From: Comamonas sp009360615
Lineage (GTDB): Bacteria; Pseudomonadota; Gammaproteobacteria; Burkholderiales; Burkholderiaceae_C
Direction: 5' to 3' (one strand)
Assembly (NCBI RefSeq): GCF_035784015.1
Contig: NZ_JALKOW010000002.1
DNA length: 64,000 nt
Positions 1-9,141 of this stretch are shown piece after piece (position 1 is the stretch's first letter; each line of letters begins with the position of its first letter). Position numbers and translations under genes: made by a program. The notes below the pieces were generated by a model. That model had not been told where the DNA came from, did not search any database, and worked only from the letters and a program-made list of their open reading frames with translations.

Positions 1-1
1 C

Positions 2-1546
2 CTGGATATGCAGGCGCGCGACAAGACCTGCGAGCATCCCGACAAGGCCTGCCATGGGGAGTCCTGTCCGTTGGCGCGTGGCTTCTTTGACCGGCTGCCT
101 GCGGCCAGGCAGCAGGCGCTGCAACTGCCGCTCTGGGATGCTCCGGCATTGCGGGCTCTGGCCTTGCAGCATGACATCTGTCCCTATTACCTGTCGCAGG
201 AGCTGGCGCGATGGGCCGATGTGGTGGTGGCCGACTACCACTATTACTACGACAGTGCGGCCATGCTGTATGCACTGGCCTCGCAGCAGGAATGGCGCGT
301 GGGCGTGCTGGTGGACGAAGCGCACAATCTGCTGGAGCGCGCGCGCAGCATGTATACGGCATCGCTGTCCCAGTTTGATCTGGCACAGGCCCGCCAGGCA
401 GCGACCGGTGCTGTCAAAAAGGCACTCGATGCACTGCAGCGCCAGTGGCAGGCGCTGAACAAGGCCCAGGATCAGGCCAGTTACCAAAGCTACGAGAGCA
501 TTCCCGGCGCACTGCCGGGCGCGGTGCAGCGGGCCGTGGGCGCCATCGCGGATTTACTGGCGGAGCAGGAGACAGGCGGCCATGCTGCCGCAGTGGGGCA
601 GCACGCACTTGCCGACGATGCCTTGCTGGGTTTTTACTGGGAACTGCTGCATTTTCAGGCACTGGCCGATCAGTTCGGGCCGCATGCACTGTTTGATATC
701 CAGCGGACTGCACCCTCGCATCGCGCGGGCAGGCTCGGTGCTGCGGCCTCTACGTTGTGCATTCGCAATGTCGTGCCCGCACCGCATCTGGCGGCCCGTC
801 ACTCGGCGGCGCATGCCACGGTGCTGTTTTCAGGTACCCTGAGCCCGCCCGGGTTCTACCGTGATCTGCTGGGATTGCCTGCCGAAACCGCCTGGCTGGA
901 TGTGCCTGCACCGTTTTCGCCCCAGCAGCTGCAGGTGCATATCGCTCGTCATATTTCGACACGCTGGCGCGACCGCGAGGCGTCCCTGGAACCCATGGTG
1001 GATCTGATCGCGCAGCACTATGCGCGTCAGCCTGGCAACTATCTGTGTTTTGTCAGCAGTTTTGAGTATCTGCAGCAAGTCGCAGCAACCATGGCGCGGC
1101 GGCACCCGCAGCTGCCATGCTGGCAGCAGCAGCGTGGCATGGACGAGGCCGGGCGGGCCGAATTTCTGGCCCGCTTTGTCGAAGAGGGTCAAGGCCTCGG
1201 CCTGGCCGTGCTGGGCGGCGCTTTCTCCGAAGGGGTGGACCTGCCCGGCAGCCGCCTGATCGGCGCTTTTGTCGCAACGCTGGGCCTGCCCCAGCTCAAC
1301 CCCGTCAATGAAGCCATGCAGCGTGCCACGGATCAGGCCGTGGGGAAAGGGACGGGCTATGACTACACCTATCTCTACCCCGGCCTGCGCAAGGTGGTCC
1401 AGGCAGCTGGCCGGGTCATACGCAGCGAGCACGATCGTGGCGTTCTGGTGTTGATGGACGACCGTTTCGCGCGCGCCGAGGTGCGCGCTCTGCTTCCTGC
1501 CTGGTGGCAGATCGAAGGGGGCAGCCGAGCGCCTGGGAGGGCGTAG
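2..1546 (+). CDS. DinG/YoaA-type ATP-dependent DNA helicase, 5' end missing
   Basis: C-terminal part of an XPD/Rad3-related superfamily 2 helicase that unwinds DNA with ATP. The frame is open to the left edge and the Walker A motif is absent, so the ATG at 8 is internal and the true start lies outside the window. Counting from that ATG, cysteines at 8, 15, 20 and 58 fit the 4Fe-4S cluster of this family. VDEAHN at 102-107 is the DEAH box, and QAAGRVIR about 45 residues from the end is motif VI. The family is known for repair of stalled or damaged DNA. Assignment to DinG rather than YoaA cannot be made from the visible part. The next gene starts about 90 bp downstream on the same strand. Confidence 0.88.
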   Translation: MDMQARDKTCEHPDKACHGESCPLARGFFDRLPAARQQALQLPLWDAPALRALALQHDICPYYLSQELARWADVVVADYHYYYDSAAMLYALASQQEWRVGVLVDEAHNLLERARSMYTASLSQFDLAQARQAATGAVKKALDALQRQWQALNKAQDQASYQSYESIPGALPGAVQRAVGAIADLLAEQETGGHAAAVGQHALADDALLGFYWELLHFQALADQFGPHALFDIQRTAPSHRAGRLGAAASTLCIRNVVPAPHLAARHSAAHATVLFSGTLSPPGFYRDLLGLPAETAWLDVPAPFSPQQLQVHIARHISTRWRDREASLEPMVDLIAQHYARQPGNYLCFVSSFEYLQQVAATMARRHPQLPCWQQQRGMDEAGRAEFLARFVEEGQGLGLAVLGGAFSEGVDLPGSRLIGAFVATLGLPQLNPVNEAMQRATDQAVGKGTGYDYTYLYPGLRKVVQAAGRVIRSEHDRGVLVLMDDRFARAEVRALLPAWWQIEGGSRAPGRA

Positions 1547-1637
1547 CGTCCGGAAACGCTCGCTCACATCTCCGTTTGTAATCCGTGCCAAACGGCTTTC
1601 GTGCGCCTTGATACTTGGGGCAAAGGAGAAACAGGCC

Positions 1638-2765
1638 ATGAATTCCCGCGACACCCACGACTCTCGGTCCCACGCCAAAGGGGAAGAGGGCAGCCAGGGA
1701 TGGGATGCAATCGATGAGGCGCTGCAGACGGTTTATGGCGATCAGCAGCCCGCCCATTTCGCAACGTTGATCAAGTTCCGTCTCGGGGGTGACGAGCCGC
1801 TGGACGGTGTCAGCGTCTATCGCAGCGAACAGGGCGTGCCGCACTGGCACTACGTGAGCTACGGATTCAGCGACCTCTACGGAGATCTGGACGACAGTTA
1901 TGACATCGCTCCGGGCAAGCCCAGCGGCTATGGTTTCGAGCTGAGCTTCAGACTGGTGCGCGGCGTCGCAGAACAGGAAGCACCTAGTTGGCCTGTTAAC
2001 TTTTTGCAAAATATTGCTCGATATGTATTCCGCACCGGCAATGTGCTGGCGCCTGGTCACTGGATGACGGCCAATGGCCCGATCAAGGCCGATGCCGACA
2101 CGCTGCTGACGGAAATGGGTTTTGTCCAGGATCCCGAGCTGCCGGCCATGCACACGCCCTATGGCGACCTGATGTTTCTGCAACTGGTGGGACTGACCAG
2201 CGACGAGTTGCGCGAGGTCCGCCGCTGGAATGTGCAGGGGGCGCTGCAGTCGCTCCAAAACTATATGCCGCTGTGGATCACGGATCTTGCCAGGCCCAGC
2301 CTCCATGATCTGCCGGAAGTGCAGGCCGCCATTGATGCCGGCGCGGCGCGTGAGGGCTCGAAGACGGGCGTGCTTTACAACGATGTACTGGGTTTCAGCC
2401 ATCGCAAGCGCCTGCTGCGCAGCCCCCAGACCGTGATACGCCTGGGCAGTCTGGGCGTGCGCGACCTCAAGGCCATGCTGCCGGCACGCCTGCCCCATGG
2501 TCGCCCGCTGATTCTGGCGGGCGACGGCTCGACCCTGGAGCTGGTGCCTGCCGGCGAGAGCGAGGGCGGAATGCTGGACTGGCATAGCGACCATGAACTC
2601 AAGCTCAGCCTTACTCCGGCACAGATGCAAGCCTGGAAAAAGGCCGTCAAGGGGCGCGACGGTGAATACACCGTGCCCGGACTCGATGGGCTGGTCTGGC
2701 AGGTCAAGAGCAGCGTGGTGACGGATAGTCAGGGTCGCGTGACAGGGCGGTACGAAGAGCGCTGA
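1638..2765 (+). CDS. Suppressor of fused (SUFU) domain protein
   Basis: Encodes 375 residues. The ATG at 1638 is preceded by AAAGGAG 9-10 bases upstream, which decides against the longer frame opening at 1608. The first ~200 residues look like the bacterial SUFU domain: an acidic start, then the stretch VSVYRSEQGVPHWHYVSYGF, followed by DLYG and a GYGFELSFR strand. SUFU was first described in the eukaryotic Hedgehog pathway. In bacteria the domain is found in stand-alone proteins and in some toxin-immunity settings, where its role is unknown. The C-terminal ~150 residues (arginine-rich around 260-290, then a region ending near VTGRYEER) belong to no family I recognise. No toxin gene lies next to it, so an immunity role is not supported here. 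Confidence 0.75.
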   Translation: MNSRDTHDSRSHAKGEEGSQGWDAIDEALQTVYGDQQPAHFATLIKFRLGGDEPLDGVSVYRSEQGVPHWHYVSYGFSDLYGDLDDSYDIAPGKPSGYGFELSFRLVRGVAEQEAPSWPVNFLQNIARYVFRTGNVLAPGHWMTANGPIKADADTLLTEMGFVQDPELPAMHTPYGDLMFLQLVGLTSDELREVRRWNVQGALQSLQNYMPLWITDLARPSLHDLPEVQAAIDAGAAREGSKTGVLYNDVLGFSHRKRLLRSPQTVIRLGSLGVRDLKAMLPARLPHGRPLILAGDGSTLELVPAGESEGGMLDWHSDHELKLSLTPAQMQAWKKAVKGRDGEYTVPGLDGLVWQVKSSVVTDSQGRVTGRYEER

Positions 2766-3055
2766 GGCGCAGAGCAGGCTCGGCGTTCGGGCGGACGGCG
2801 CTTCCGTGCCGAATTCCGGCGACCGGTACAGGCAGCTACCATGGGCTGATCCTCATCGGACAGGAACCCAGGGTGCAGGGGGCATTGGCCGTCGCACGCA
2901 TGCGCTGCCCTGCACGAGGGTTGCCGGAAGGACTGCCGGAGCGCTGAAACCATTTCCAGAGCATCCATTCCCATGCCGTCATCCACTGCAAGCGCCAATA
3001 CGGTGCCGACCTTGCCCATAATACCGGCTCTGATTTGGGTGCCCAAGGCCAAGAA

Positions 3056-3589
3056 ATGAGTGATCTGAACATCGTGCAATGCACGCACGAACGCCACGCC
3101 GCCGCGATTCTGGACATTTTCAACGATGCCATCGTCAACTCCACGGCGCTCTACGACTACCAGCCGCGCACGACACAAAACATGGTCAGCTGGTTCGAGG
3201 CCAAGCGTGCAGGCGGTTTCCCCGTCATCGGCATTGAGGATACGCAAGGCCGGTTGCTGGGCTTTTGCAGCTGGGGCGGTTTTCGCGCCTACCCCGCCTA
3301 CAAGTACACGGTCGAGCATTCGGTCTATGTCCATCCACAGCACCGGGGCCGAGGTTTGGGGCTGCAACTGATGGAGCTGCTGATTGCCGAAGCCAGGCAG
3401 CGTGGTGATGTGCATGTGCTCGTTGGTGCCATCGACGCCGCCAACTCGGGCAGCATTGCACTGCACAAGCGTCTGGGTTTTGAGTCCGTGGGCCTGATGC
3501 CGCAGGTGGGCTTCAAGTTCGGCCGCTGGCTGGATCTAGCTTTCTATCAACTCACTCTGCAGACGCCGCTGAATCCGGTGGATGGTTGA
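3056..3589 (+). CDS. GNAT family N-acetyltransferase, phosphinothricin/methionine-sulfoximine acetyltransferase-like
   Basis: A 177-residue single-domain acetyltransferase. Residues 97-102 (RGRGLG, after YVHPQH) form the acetyl-CoA pyrophosphate loop. The opening IVNSTALYDYQPRT and the motif FCSWGGFRAYPAYKYTVEHS are typical of the Pat/YncA branch, which acetylates amino-acid analogues such as phosphinothricin or methionine sulfone. The substrate is not provable from sequence. The ATG at 3056 follows AAGGCCAAGA and gives the normal family N-terminus; a TTG at 3035 in the same frame adds seven non-conserved residues. It stands alone, with 290 bp of apparently empty DNA before it. Confidence 0.85.
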   Translation: MSDLNIVQCTHERHAAAILDIFNDAIVNSTALYDYQPRTTQNMVSWFEAKRAGGFPVIGIEDTQGRLLGFCSWGGFRAYPAYKYTVEHSVYVHPQHRGRGLGLQLMELLIAEARQRGDVHVLVGAIDAANSGSIALHKRLGFESVGLMPQVGFKFGRWLDLAFYQLTLQTPLNPVDG

Positions 3590-3768
3590 GTTGCTCCGAA
3601 AAAGATAGCCTTCAGCGACTGCCGACAAGGCGCTGTAGCGAGTCTGTCCTGAATGGACCGGGTTCCTGGATATATTTTGTGCCGCCAGAAAATGGCTGCT
3701 CTCTTGTTTTCCCTGAGACCAGTCGCAAGCTAAGTGCTGGTGTTTTGTCGCTTTGAAGGGTCACCGCC

Positions 3769-4050
3769 ATGTGGAAACTGGGCCGTTTGCTGAGTCGCTT
3801 TCGCAAAGAGTTGCTGCTTGCCTGGGCTGTGCTGCGCGACCCGCGCTCGCCAAGAGCCGCCAAGCTCGCCACTGTGCTGGCGGCGATCTACCTCATCAGT
3901 CCCCTAGACTTCGTGCCCGACACCATTCCTGTTCTGGGCTGGCTTGACGACGGCCTGATCGGTTTTTTGCTGCTCCAACTGGCTTTCAGACTTTTGCCAG
4001 CTGAACTGCTGGGCTCACTGCGCGAACGCGTGGGCGCCAAAGCTCTTTGA
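3769..4050 (+). CDS. YkvA family (DUF1232) small membrane protein
   Basis: A 93-residue protein with a basic N-terminus (WKLGRLLSRFRKE) followed by the DUF1232 core at about 34-72: ATVLAAIYLISPLDFVPD, then TIPVLGWLDDG. The hydrophobic core and the second stretch GLIGFLLLQLAFRLL suggest two membrane-associated helices. The family is widespread and its function is unknown. The start has GAAGGG 8 bases upstream. It is convergent with the crotonase gene that ends at 4113 on the other strand. Confidence 0.82.
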   Translation: MWKLGRLLSRFRKELLLAWAVLRDPRSPRAAKLATVLAAIYLISPLDFVPDTIPVLGWLDDGLIGFLLLQLAFRLLPAELLGSLRERVGAKAL

Positions 4051-4112
4051 GCAGCCGTCTCTAAACCATGGCGACCAGCGCTGATACATCGGGCACTGGT
4101 CGTTTTTTGGGT

Positions 4113-5030
4113 TCATGGCTTGGATGCCAGACGGGTAACCTGGGTCTCCAGTCTTTCAATCTCGCGGCGTGCCTCGTCGCCTTCTGGGATGTTGCGGCCT
4201 GAGTCGCGCCACTGTACGGCAGCCTTGAAGCCTTCAACCTGTGCATAGCGGCGGAACCACATGCCTTCGGGGTTGTGGCGTGTGATGCCGTCAAACACCG
4301 TGGACAGCATCTGGCCCTGTTCCAGACCCATGGTCAGCATGGTCTGGTTGACCACCAGCTTGTGCATGGCCAAGTGCCCGCGCGGCACGGCAGCAATGCG
4401 GTTGGCTATCGTCATGGTGCGGGCCTCCAACTCGGATGCGTCTACGGCTTCGGTGGCCAGCCCCCATTCAGCAGCTTGCGCACCGCTGATCACATCGCCT
4501 GTGAACATCATCTGCTTGGCGCGCATTGGTCCCAGACGCTGAGTCCACATTGCTGTGGTGGGGCATCCCCATACTCGTGTGGGCATATAGCCGATGCGGG
4601 CGTCATTAGCCATGATGAGCAAATCGCAGCACAGTGCAATATCGCTGCCACCAGCCACAGCGGCACCGTGTACCTTGGCAATCGTGGGCTTGCTGCAACG
4701 CCACAAGCTCATGAAGTCTTCGGTATTGCGCTTCATGAAAGCATAGTCTTCCATGGGATCCCAAGGCGCTTTTTCCTGCTGACAGGGGTGCTCAATTTCC
4801 TGTTCGGCGGTTTCTGCCAAGTCATAGCCACCGCAGAAGCCTTTGCCCGCACCCTCCACGACGATGACGTGGATGTCCGGATTGTCCTGAGCCCACTCCA
4901 CGGCCTTGCGAATCTCGCCCGGCGTCTGGTTGTTGATCGCATTCAGACGCTCGGGGCGATTGAGTACTAGCCGTGCAATGCGTGGATTGTGAGCGTCCGT
5001 GGTGATCGATAAAGTGCTGTAGCTGGGCAT
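4113..5030 (-). CDS. Enoyl-CoA hydratase/isomerase (crotonase) family protein
   Basis: A 305-residue crotonase-fold protein. KGFCGGYDL supplies the first oxyanion-hole region and VHGAAVAGGSDIALCCD the second; ARIGYMPTRVWG follows as in acyl-CoA hydratases. It probably hydrates or isomerises an acyl-CoA made by the divergent acyl-CoA ligase at 5834-7483. The ATG at 5030 has AGGAG in good position. Upstream in-frame residues to 5081 are not conserved-looking and overlap the operator region, so they were not used. The 139 bp between this start and the TetR start contains two inverted repeats, so joint repression by the TetR protein is likely. The exact substrate is not visible. Confidence 0.85.
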   Translation of the reverse strand: MPSYSTLSITTDAHNPRIARLVLNRPERLNAINNQTPGEIRKAVEWAQDNPDIHVIVVEGAGKGFCGGYDLAETAEQEIEHPCQQEKAPWDPMEDYAFMKRNTEDFMSLWRCSKPTIAKVHGAAVAGGSDIALCCDLLIMANDARIGYMPTRVWGCPTTAMWTQRLGPMRAKQMMFTGDVISGAQAAEWGLATEAVDASELEARTMTIANRIAAVPRGHLAMHKLVVNQTMLTMGLEQGQMLSTVFDGITRHNPEGMWFRRYAQVEGFKAAVQWRDSGRNIPEGDEARREIERLETQVTRLASKP

Positions 5031-5100
5031 AGATAGTCTCCTGATTGAAATGTGGAATTTCAATAAGCTATGAGTAATCAATTGATAAATAACTGTTTTT

Positions 5101-5119
5101 GACAGTCAGTATTGACTCT
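5101..5119. promoter_or_regulatory. Operator candidate 1 (AGTCA-N4-TGACT)
   Basis: The inverted repeat AGTCA (5104-5108), GTAT, TGACT (5113-5117) lies in the divergent promoter region and shares ACAGTCA with the second repeat at 5136. It is a plausible binding site for the TetR-family protein encoded at 5170. Confidence 0.45.
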
Positions 5120-5135
5120 ATGTGTATTTGTTTTT

Positions 5136-5153
5136 ACAGTCAACTTAGACTGT
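5136..5153. promoter_or_regulatory. Operator candidate 2 (ACAGTC-N6-GACTGT)
   Basis: A perfect 6-bp inverted repeat, ACAGTC (5136-5141) and GACTGT (5148-5153), separated by AACTTA. It ends 16 bp before the regulator's ATG at 5170, overlapping where its promoter or leader must be. It shares the ACAGTCA half-site with 5102-5108, 34 bp away. The arrangement suggests autoregulation plus control of the divergent crotonase. Confidence 0.55.
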
Positions 5154-5169
5154 CAATTTGGAGGTGAGT

Positions 5170-5802
5170 ATGTCTAGCAACCTCAAGGCGGCTGAGAGCA
5201 GCACCTTGCGTGAACAACAGAAGCATGCGACACGTGCGCGCATTTTGAACAGCGCCATGACCTGCGTCATGGATCTGGGCGTAGCGCGTACCACTACGCT
5301 GGAAGTGCAGCGCCGGGCTGCCGTCAGCCGCGGTGCATTGCTGCACCACTTTCCTACGCATGCAGAGCTGCTTTGCGCAGTCGTCGATGCCATCGTAGTG
5401 CGCAACGAAGAGGCAGTCCTCAAGCACCTGCGCCGCAAAGCAAGGCGTAGTGACCCTGTCGAGCATGCGATTCACACACTGGTCGACAGCATGAGAGAGC
5501 CTTCATTTCTGGCCGAGCTGGAGCTGTGGGTGGTGGCACGTACCGATACAGAGCTGCGCGAAGCCCTGGTCGCTGCAGAGCGCAAGGCCTTGCGCGACAG
5601 GATGCGTGTACTTGATGAAATCTTCGCGCCACTGAGTGCTTTTCCGGCCTACGAGCTGGTAGTCAGCACCAGCACTGAATTCGTGCGCGGTCTGGCGGTC
5701 TCTGGCATTTTGCGCAGCAACCCTCAGTCGGTGAAGGCGCTGACTCAGCAATGGATATGGGCAGTGAGGCAGCTGCTGCCACTGAAGCCGCCTGGCCAAT
5801 GA
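5170..5802 (+). CDS. TetR/AcrR family transcriptional regulator
   Basis: A 210-residue one-component repressor-type regulator. The N-terminal helix-turn-helix spans roughly residues 20-65 (RARILNSAMTCVMDLGVART, then LEVQRRAAVSRGALLHHFPT, with the typical LLHHF recognition-helix end). The remaining ~140 residues form the variable ligand domain. The ATG at 5170 lies 5 bases after GGAGGTGA; an in-frame TTG at 5158 has no such site. It is divergent from a crotonase and 31 bp upstream of an acyl-CoA ligase, so its ligand is probably the CoA ester or free acid handled by these enzymes. This role is inferred from position. Confidence 0.88.
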   Translation: MSSNLKAAESSTLREQQKHATRARILNSAMTCVMDLGVARTTTLEVQRRAAVSRGALLHHFPTHAELLCAVVDAIVVRNEEAVLKHLRRKARRSDPVEHAIHTLVDSMREPSFLAELELWVVARTDTELREALVAAERKALRDRMRVLDEIFAPLSAFPAYELVVSTSTEFVRGLAVSGILRSNPQSVKALTQQWIWAVRQLLPLKPPGQ

Positions 5803-5833
5803 TTTTTTCTCATCTCACACGGAGGAGACTTAT

Positions 5834-7483
5834 ATGCCCCAGCTATCGAGCCCGCTGAACCGGTCCTACTGGCCTGCAGATACTTCGCGTGAGGTGCTTA
5901 ACATCACAGAAGGGCAGGCGCTGCGTGAAGCGACCTTGCTAGCGCCTGAGCGATGGGCGCTGGTGGAGAAAATGCCCGGCACCTGGACTTCGCTGACCGG
6001 GGCCGGAGCGACCGATAGACGCTGGACCTATGCACAGCTGCTGGACGACGCGACGGCCTGCGCACACTGGCTGCTGCAGCGCTACCACCCTGGGCAGCAC
6101 ATCTGCCTGTGGGCGCCAAATGTTCCCGAATGGGTGATTTTGCAATACGGTGCATCGCTGGCCGGGATGGTGTTGGTCACTGCCAACCCGGCGCTGCGCG
6201 CACCGGAGCTGCAATACGTGTTGAGCCAGTCTCGCTCCTGTGCCTTGTTCCACATCGACCAGTTTCGCGGCAGCGATATGGTGGACATGGCCCGGACAGC
6301 TGCCGACGGGGTGAAGGGCGAAGTCGATGTCATCAGCCTCAGTGGATGGCTTGCGCGGGTGCGAAAGAGCCCGCGCGAAGGCCGCCTGCCCGAGGTGGAT
6401 CCTCGGGGCCCTGCACAGATCCAGTACACCTCGGGCACCACGGGAGCGCCCAAGGGGGCACTGCTGCACCACATGGGGTTGGTCACCAATGCATGTTTCG
6501 TGGCCGCACGATCTCTGCAGCATAAGGATGTGCATATCTGCCCGATGCCGCTGTTCCACACCGCAGGCTCGGTGATGAGTGTGCTTGGCTGTGTCACCAC
6601 CTTGTCCACGCTGGTGCTGGTCGCGACCTTTGAACCCGACCTGGTTTTGCAGGCGACCGAGGACGAGCGTGGCACGCGCTTGAGTGGCGTGCCCACCATG
6701 CTGCTCGCACTGCTGGAGCAGCGCAGGGCCAAAGACTATGACCTATCCAGCCTCGAGTTGGTCATGTCCGGCGGGGCTCCTATACCGGTGGCGCTGACCG
6801 AGCGCGTGCGTGCCGAGCTGGGTTGTGATCTAGTCACCGTCTATGGTCAGACCGAACTCAGTCCCATTGTTTGCCAGACCGCCCCTGACGACAGTGCCCA
6901 GGACAAGGCCCAGACTGCCGGCCAGCCGCTATGGCATGTCGAGGTTCGCATCACAGGGCCGTTGGGAGACGTCCTGCCGGTGGGCGAAGAGGGCGAGATC
7001 CAGGCGCGTGGCTATCAGACCATGCTGGAGTATTTCGCGCAGCCAGAAGCCACGGCCCAGACCTTGCTCGGCGACGGCTGGGTGCGCACGGGCGACCTCG
7101 GTGTCATGGACGAGCGCGGCTATTGCCGCGTCACCGGCAGGCTCAAGGACATGATTATTCGCGGCGGAGAGAATATCTACCCTGCGCAGGTCGAAGGCGT
7201 GCTGATGAAGCACCCTGTGGTGGCCGATGCGGCGGTCTTCGGCATGGCCGATGCGCACTGGGGGGAGCGGGTGGCAGCGGCAGTCCGCTTCAAACCCGGT
7301 GCAGACGTCTGCACGGCCGAGGATCTGAGGCAGTTCTGCCGCCAGCACATCGCGCCCCATAAAACGCCAGAGCATTGGTTCATCTGCGAGGCTTTTCCGT
7401 TGACGGGTTCGGGCAAGGTGCAGAAATACCGTCTCAAGGAGCTAGCGCGCCAACAGCAGTTGCGCACCTTGTCCTGTCAATGA
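5834..7483 (+). CDS. AMP-binding acyl-CoA ligase (fatty/aromatic acid-CoA synthetase)
   Basis: A 549-residue ANL-superfamily ligase that activates a carboxylic acid to an acyl-AMP and then to the CoA thioester. The P-loop YTSGTTGAPKG is at about residues 197-207, YGQTEL about 335-340, GWVRTGDLG about 416, the hinge GRLKDMIIRGGENIYP about 437-452, and the catalytic lysine in TGSGKVQK about 530. GGAGGA lies 9 bases before the ATG. It follows the tetR gene by 31 bp, so they probably form one transcript; the crotonase sits on the divergent transcript. The substrate (medium-chain, alicyclic or aromatic acid) cannot be told from sequence. Confidence 0.9.
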   Translation: MPQLSSPLNRSYWPADTSREVLNITEGQALREATLLAPERWALVEKMPGTWTSLTGAGATDRRWTYAQLLDDATACAHWLLQRYHPGQHICLWAPNVPEWVILQYGASLAGMVLVTANPALRAPELQYVLSQSRSCALFHIDQFRGSDMVDMARTAADGVKGEVDVISLSGWLARVRKSPREGRLPEVDPRGPAQIQYTSGTTGAPKGALLHHMGLVTNACFVAARSLQHKDVHICPMPLFHTAGSVMSVLGCVTTLSTLVLVATFEPDLVLQATEDERGTRLSGVPTMLLALLEQRRAKDYDLSSLELVMSGGAPIPVALTERVRAELGCDLVTVYGQTELSPIVCQTAPDDSAQDKAQTAGQPLWHVEVRITGPLGDVLPVGEEGEIQARGYQTMLEYFAQPEATAQTLLGDGWVRTGDLGVMDERGYCRVTGRLKDMIIRGGENIYPAQVEGVLMKHPVVADAAVFGMADAHWGERVAAAVRFKPGADVCTAEDLRQFCRQHIAPHKTPEHWFICEAFPLTGSGKVQKYRLKELARQQQLRTLSCQ

Positions 7484-7903
7484 CTCATGGGAGAACGAGG
7501 GCGGTCGCGCTGGCCTGCGCGATGGCAGGCCTTCCGGCAACAAGCCCGACGGCGGATGCGATGGTCCTTGTGCCGGCATGGGACGTCCAGGGACTTGATG
7601 CGCCGGTCTGCCGGGCCCTGTCGCAGGAGCCGGTGCACCATGCACGCACTGTCAACCAGCCTTCACCAGGACACTGGGCGGTCTGTTTTTCAGAAGCATG
7701 CGTTCTGATCCGTGCCCGGGGCTGCCATCGAGCGGTGAGTGCCAGGACGGCGCCGCGCCGGTGTTCCGGCGCAGGGGCAGGGCCCAGCGCGCAGGCACCC
7801 ATTGCATGGGACTCAAAAAAGACCCTGTCGGCCCGATCGCGGAGGCCTGGAGAGCCACACAGGGTCAGCCAATGCACGAGGCGGGACAAATCAAGGCGCT
7901 GGC
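7484..7903. other. Convergent intergenic region, no gene seen
   Basis: 420 bp between the acyl-CoA ligase and the oppositely oriented Ntn hydrolase. Open frames here have no start signal, no recognisable motif and no protein-like composition. The only clear structure is the terminator at 7815-7866. Confidence 0.6.
7815..7866 (-). terminator. Intrinsic terminator of the Ntn hydrolase gene
   Basis: On the minus strand an 8-bp perfect stem, GACCCTGT (7866-7859) with ACAGGGTC (7828-7821), closes a 30-base GC-rich loop and is followed by six T residues (7820-7815). It lies 38 bp after the stop codon at 7904. The long loop makes it unusual, but stem and T-run are clear. Confidence 0.65.
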
Positions 7904-8977
7904 TCAGATGCCCAGAAACTGAAAAGGCTGGGCGGGCCGGAATTCGGCCGTGGTATTGCCCGAATACGTATGACTCTGGTCCGTGCCCAGATCCAGCTTC
8001 AGGACCTTGCCGGTTTTTCCATCGAAATCCAGAGCCTTGAGGTCGACCCAGAAGGTATTGGGGGTCAGCGCTGACTCGAAGAAGTACAGCTTGCGCTGGT
8101 GGTCAAACACCGTGCGCCAGCGGGTGGACGAGATATTGGGCTGATCGGGGGTGCTGATGCCGTACGGGACCGAGACATTGCGGATCACGCTGAACACGCT
8201 GGCCAGTGCCTTGTTGGGATTGGGGTCCTTGGGAATGGCGTTCACATAGAAGGAGGCGCGTGCAAAGCGATCGGCTGCGCGGTTGGTGCCGGGCAGCATG
8301 ACAGTGCCGCCGATCTGTTGCCAGTAGCTGTTGAGCGCCAATTGCTGATCGAAGGTGGGCGAGTTGGTCATCACCTGGTACTTGCGGTCATGGTGAATGA
8401 CCTGCTTGCCCTGGATGTATTCAACGATGGCGCTGTCGCCGCTGGCGTCCGACATGGACAGATGCAAAGTAGTCAGGCGGTTCTCTCCGGGCACATTGTC
8501 CGAGACGATGGTGAAGGGCTCCTTCTCCAGCGCGGCCACGGCCTCCTTCACGGTGGCAAAGTTGTCCAGCACATATTGCGCCCAGGCGGCAATGGTCAGC
8601 CCGGGTTTGCTCTTGGCATCAAAGACCGGGTACTGCGATTCCACCAGCCAGAGCAGATTGGCGTTGAGGCCGGCTTCGTTGACACCGTCCGTGGTCGAGA
8701 TGTCATAGCCCGAAGTGATGACGCTGCCGTATCGGGACTTCCAGCGCAGCGTGTTCGGGCCCGTCTGTCCGTTGCGCTCCATGCCGCGCGGCAGTACCCA
8801 GAGATTGCTGACGATGTCGCTCTTCCAGTCCATGGAGCGTGCCGTCATGACCTGTCCGTCGACACCGTGGTAGACCAGCCGGGTGCAGGCCCAGGCGCTG
8901 GTGGTGGCGGCGGTTGCAGAAGTGGCCAGAAGCAGTGCGGCCAGTGAGGGGCGGATGCGCGGCATTCTGTTGTTCAT
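7904..8977 (-). CDS. Secreted linear amide C-N hydrolase (choloylglycine hydrolase / penicillin V acylase family)
   Basis: A 357-residue Ntn hydrolase. The first 30 residues are a Sec signal peptide ending in TSAWA. Cys31 would be the new N-terminus and the catalytic nucleophile (CTRLVYHG), as required in this family. Other family signatures are ARSMDW shortly after it, TTDGVNEAGLNANLLWL and YTGK-like hydrophobic strands; an Arg-rich C-terminal part follows. The enzyme is expected in the periplasm. Gram-negative members cleave penicillin V or N-acyl homoserine lactones, and bile-salt hydrolysis belongs mostly to Gram-positive members; substrate here is open. The ATG at 8977 has AGGAGAAG 4-5 bases upstream; earlier in-frame starts would spoil the signal peptide. 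Confidence 0.9.
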   Translation of the reverse strand: MNNRMPRIRPSLAALLLATSATAATTSAWACTRLVYHGVDGQVMTARSMDWKSDIVSNLWVLPRGMERNGQTGPNTLRWKSRYGSVITSGYDISTTDGVNEAGLNANLLWLVESQYPVFDAKSKPGLTIAAWAQYVLDNFATVKEAVAALEKEPFTIVSDNVPGENRLTTLHLSMSDASGDSAIVEYIQGKQVIHHDRKYQVMTNSPTFDQQLALNSYWQQIGGTVMLPGTNRAADRFARASFYVNAIPKDPNPNKALASVFSVIRNVSVPYGISTPDQPNISSTRWRTVFDHQRKLYFFESALTPNTFWVDLKALDFDGKTGKVLKLDLGTDQSHTYSGNTTAEFRPAQPFQFLGI

Positions 8978-9141
8978 GAGATCTTCTCCTTGCACTGTGA
9001 GCATGAAATCGACGGGAGTGACTGCTGCACGGGTTCCGGCTTGCCAGGGCCGCAGTCCCAGGCGCATAGCCTAACGCAGCTCGGCAAGCTCAGGCGGCGT
9101 TGTCTGCGGGGAACTTCCGAAGCAGCTGGCATACTGCTTCC

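Noticed and set aside
2766..3055. Trp-rich minus-strand frame (with LQWMTAWEWMLWKWF) as a possible small gene
   Set aside because: Codon bias is weak and no start or family could be supported.
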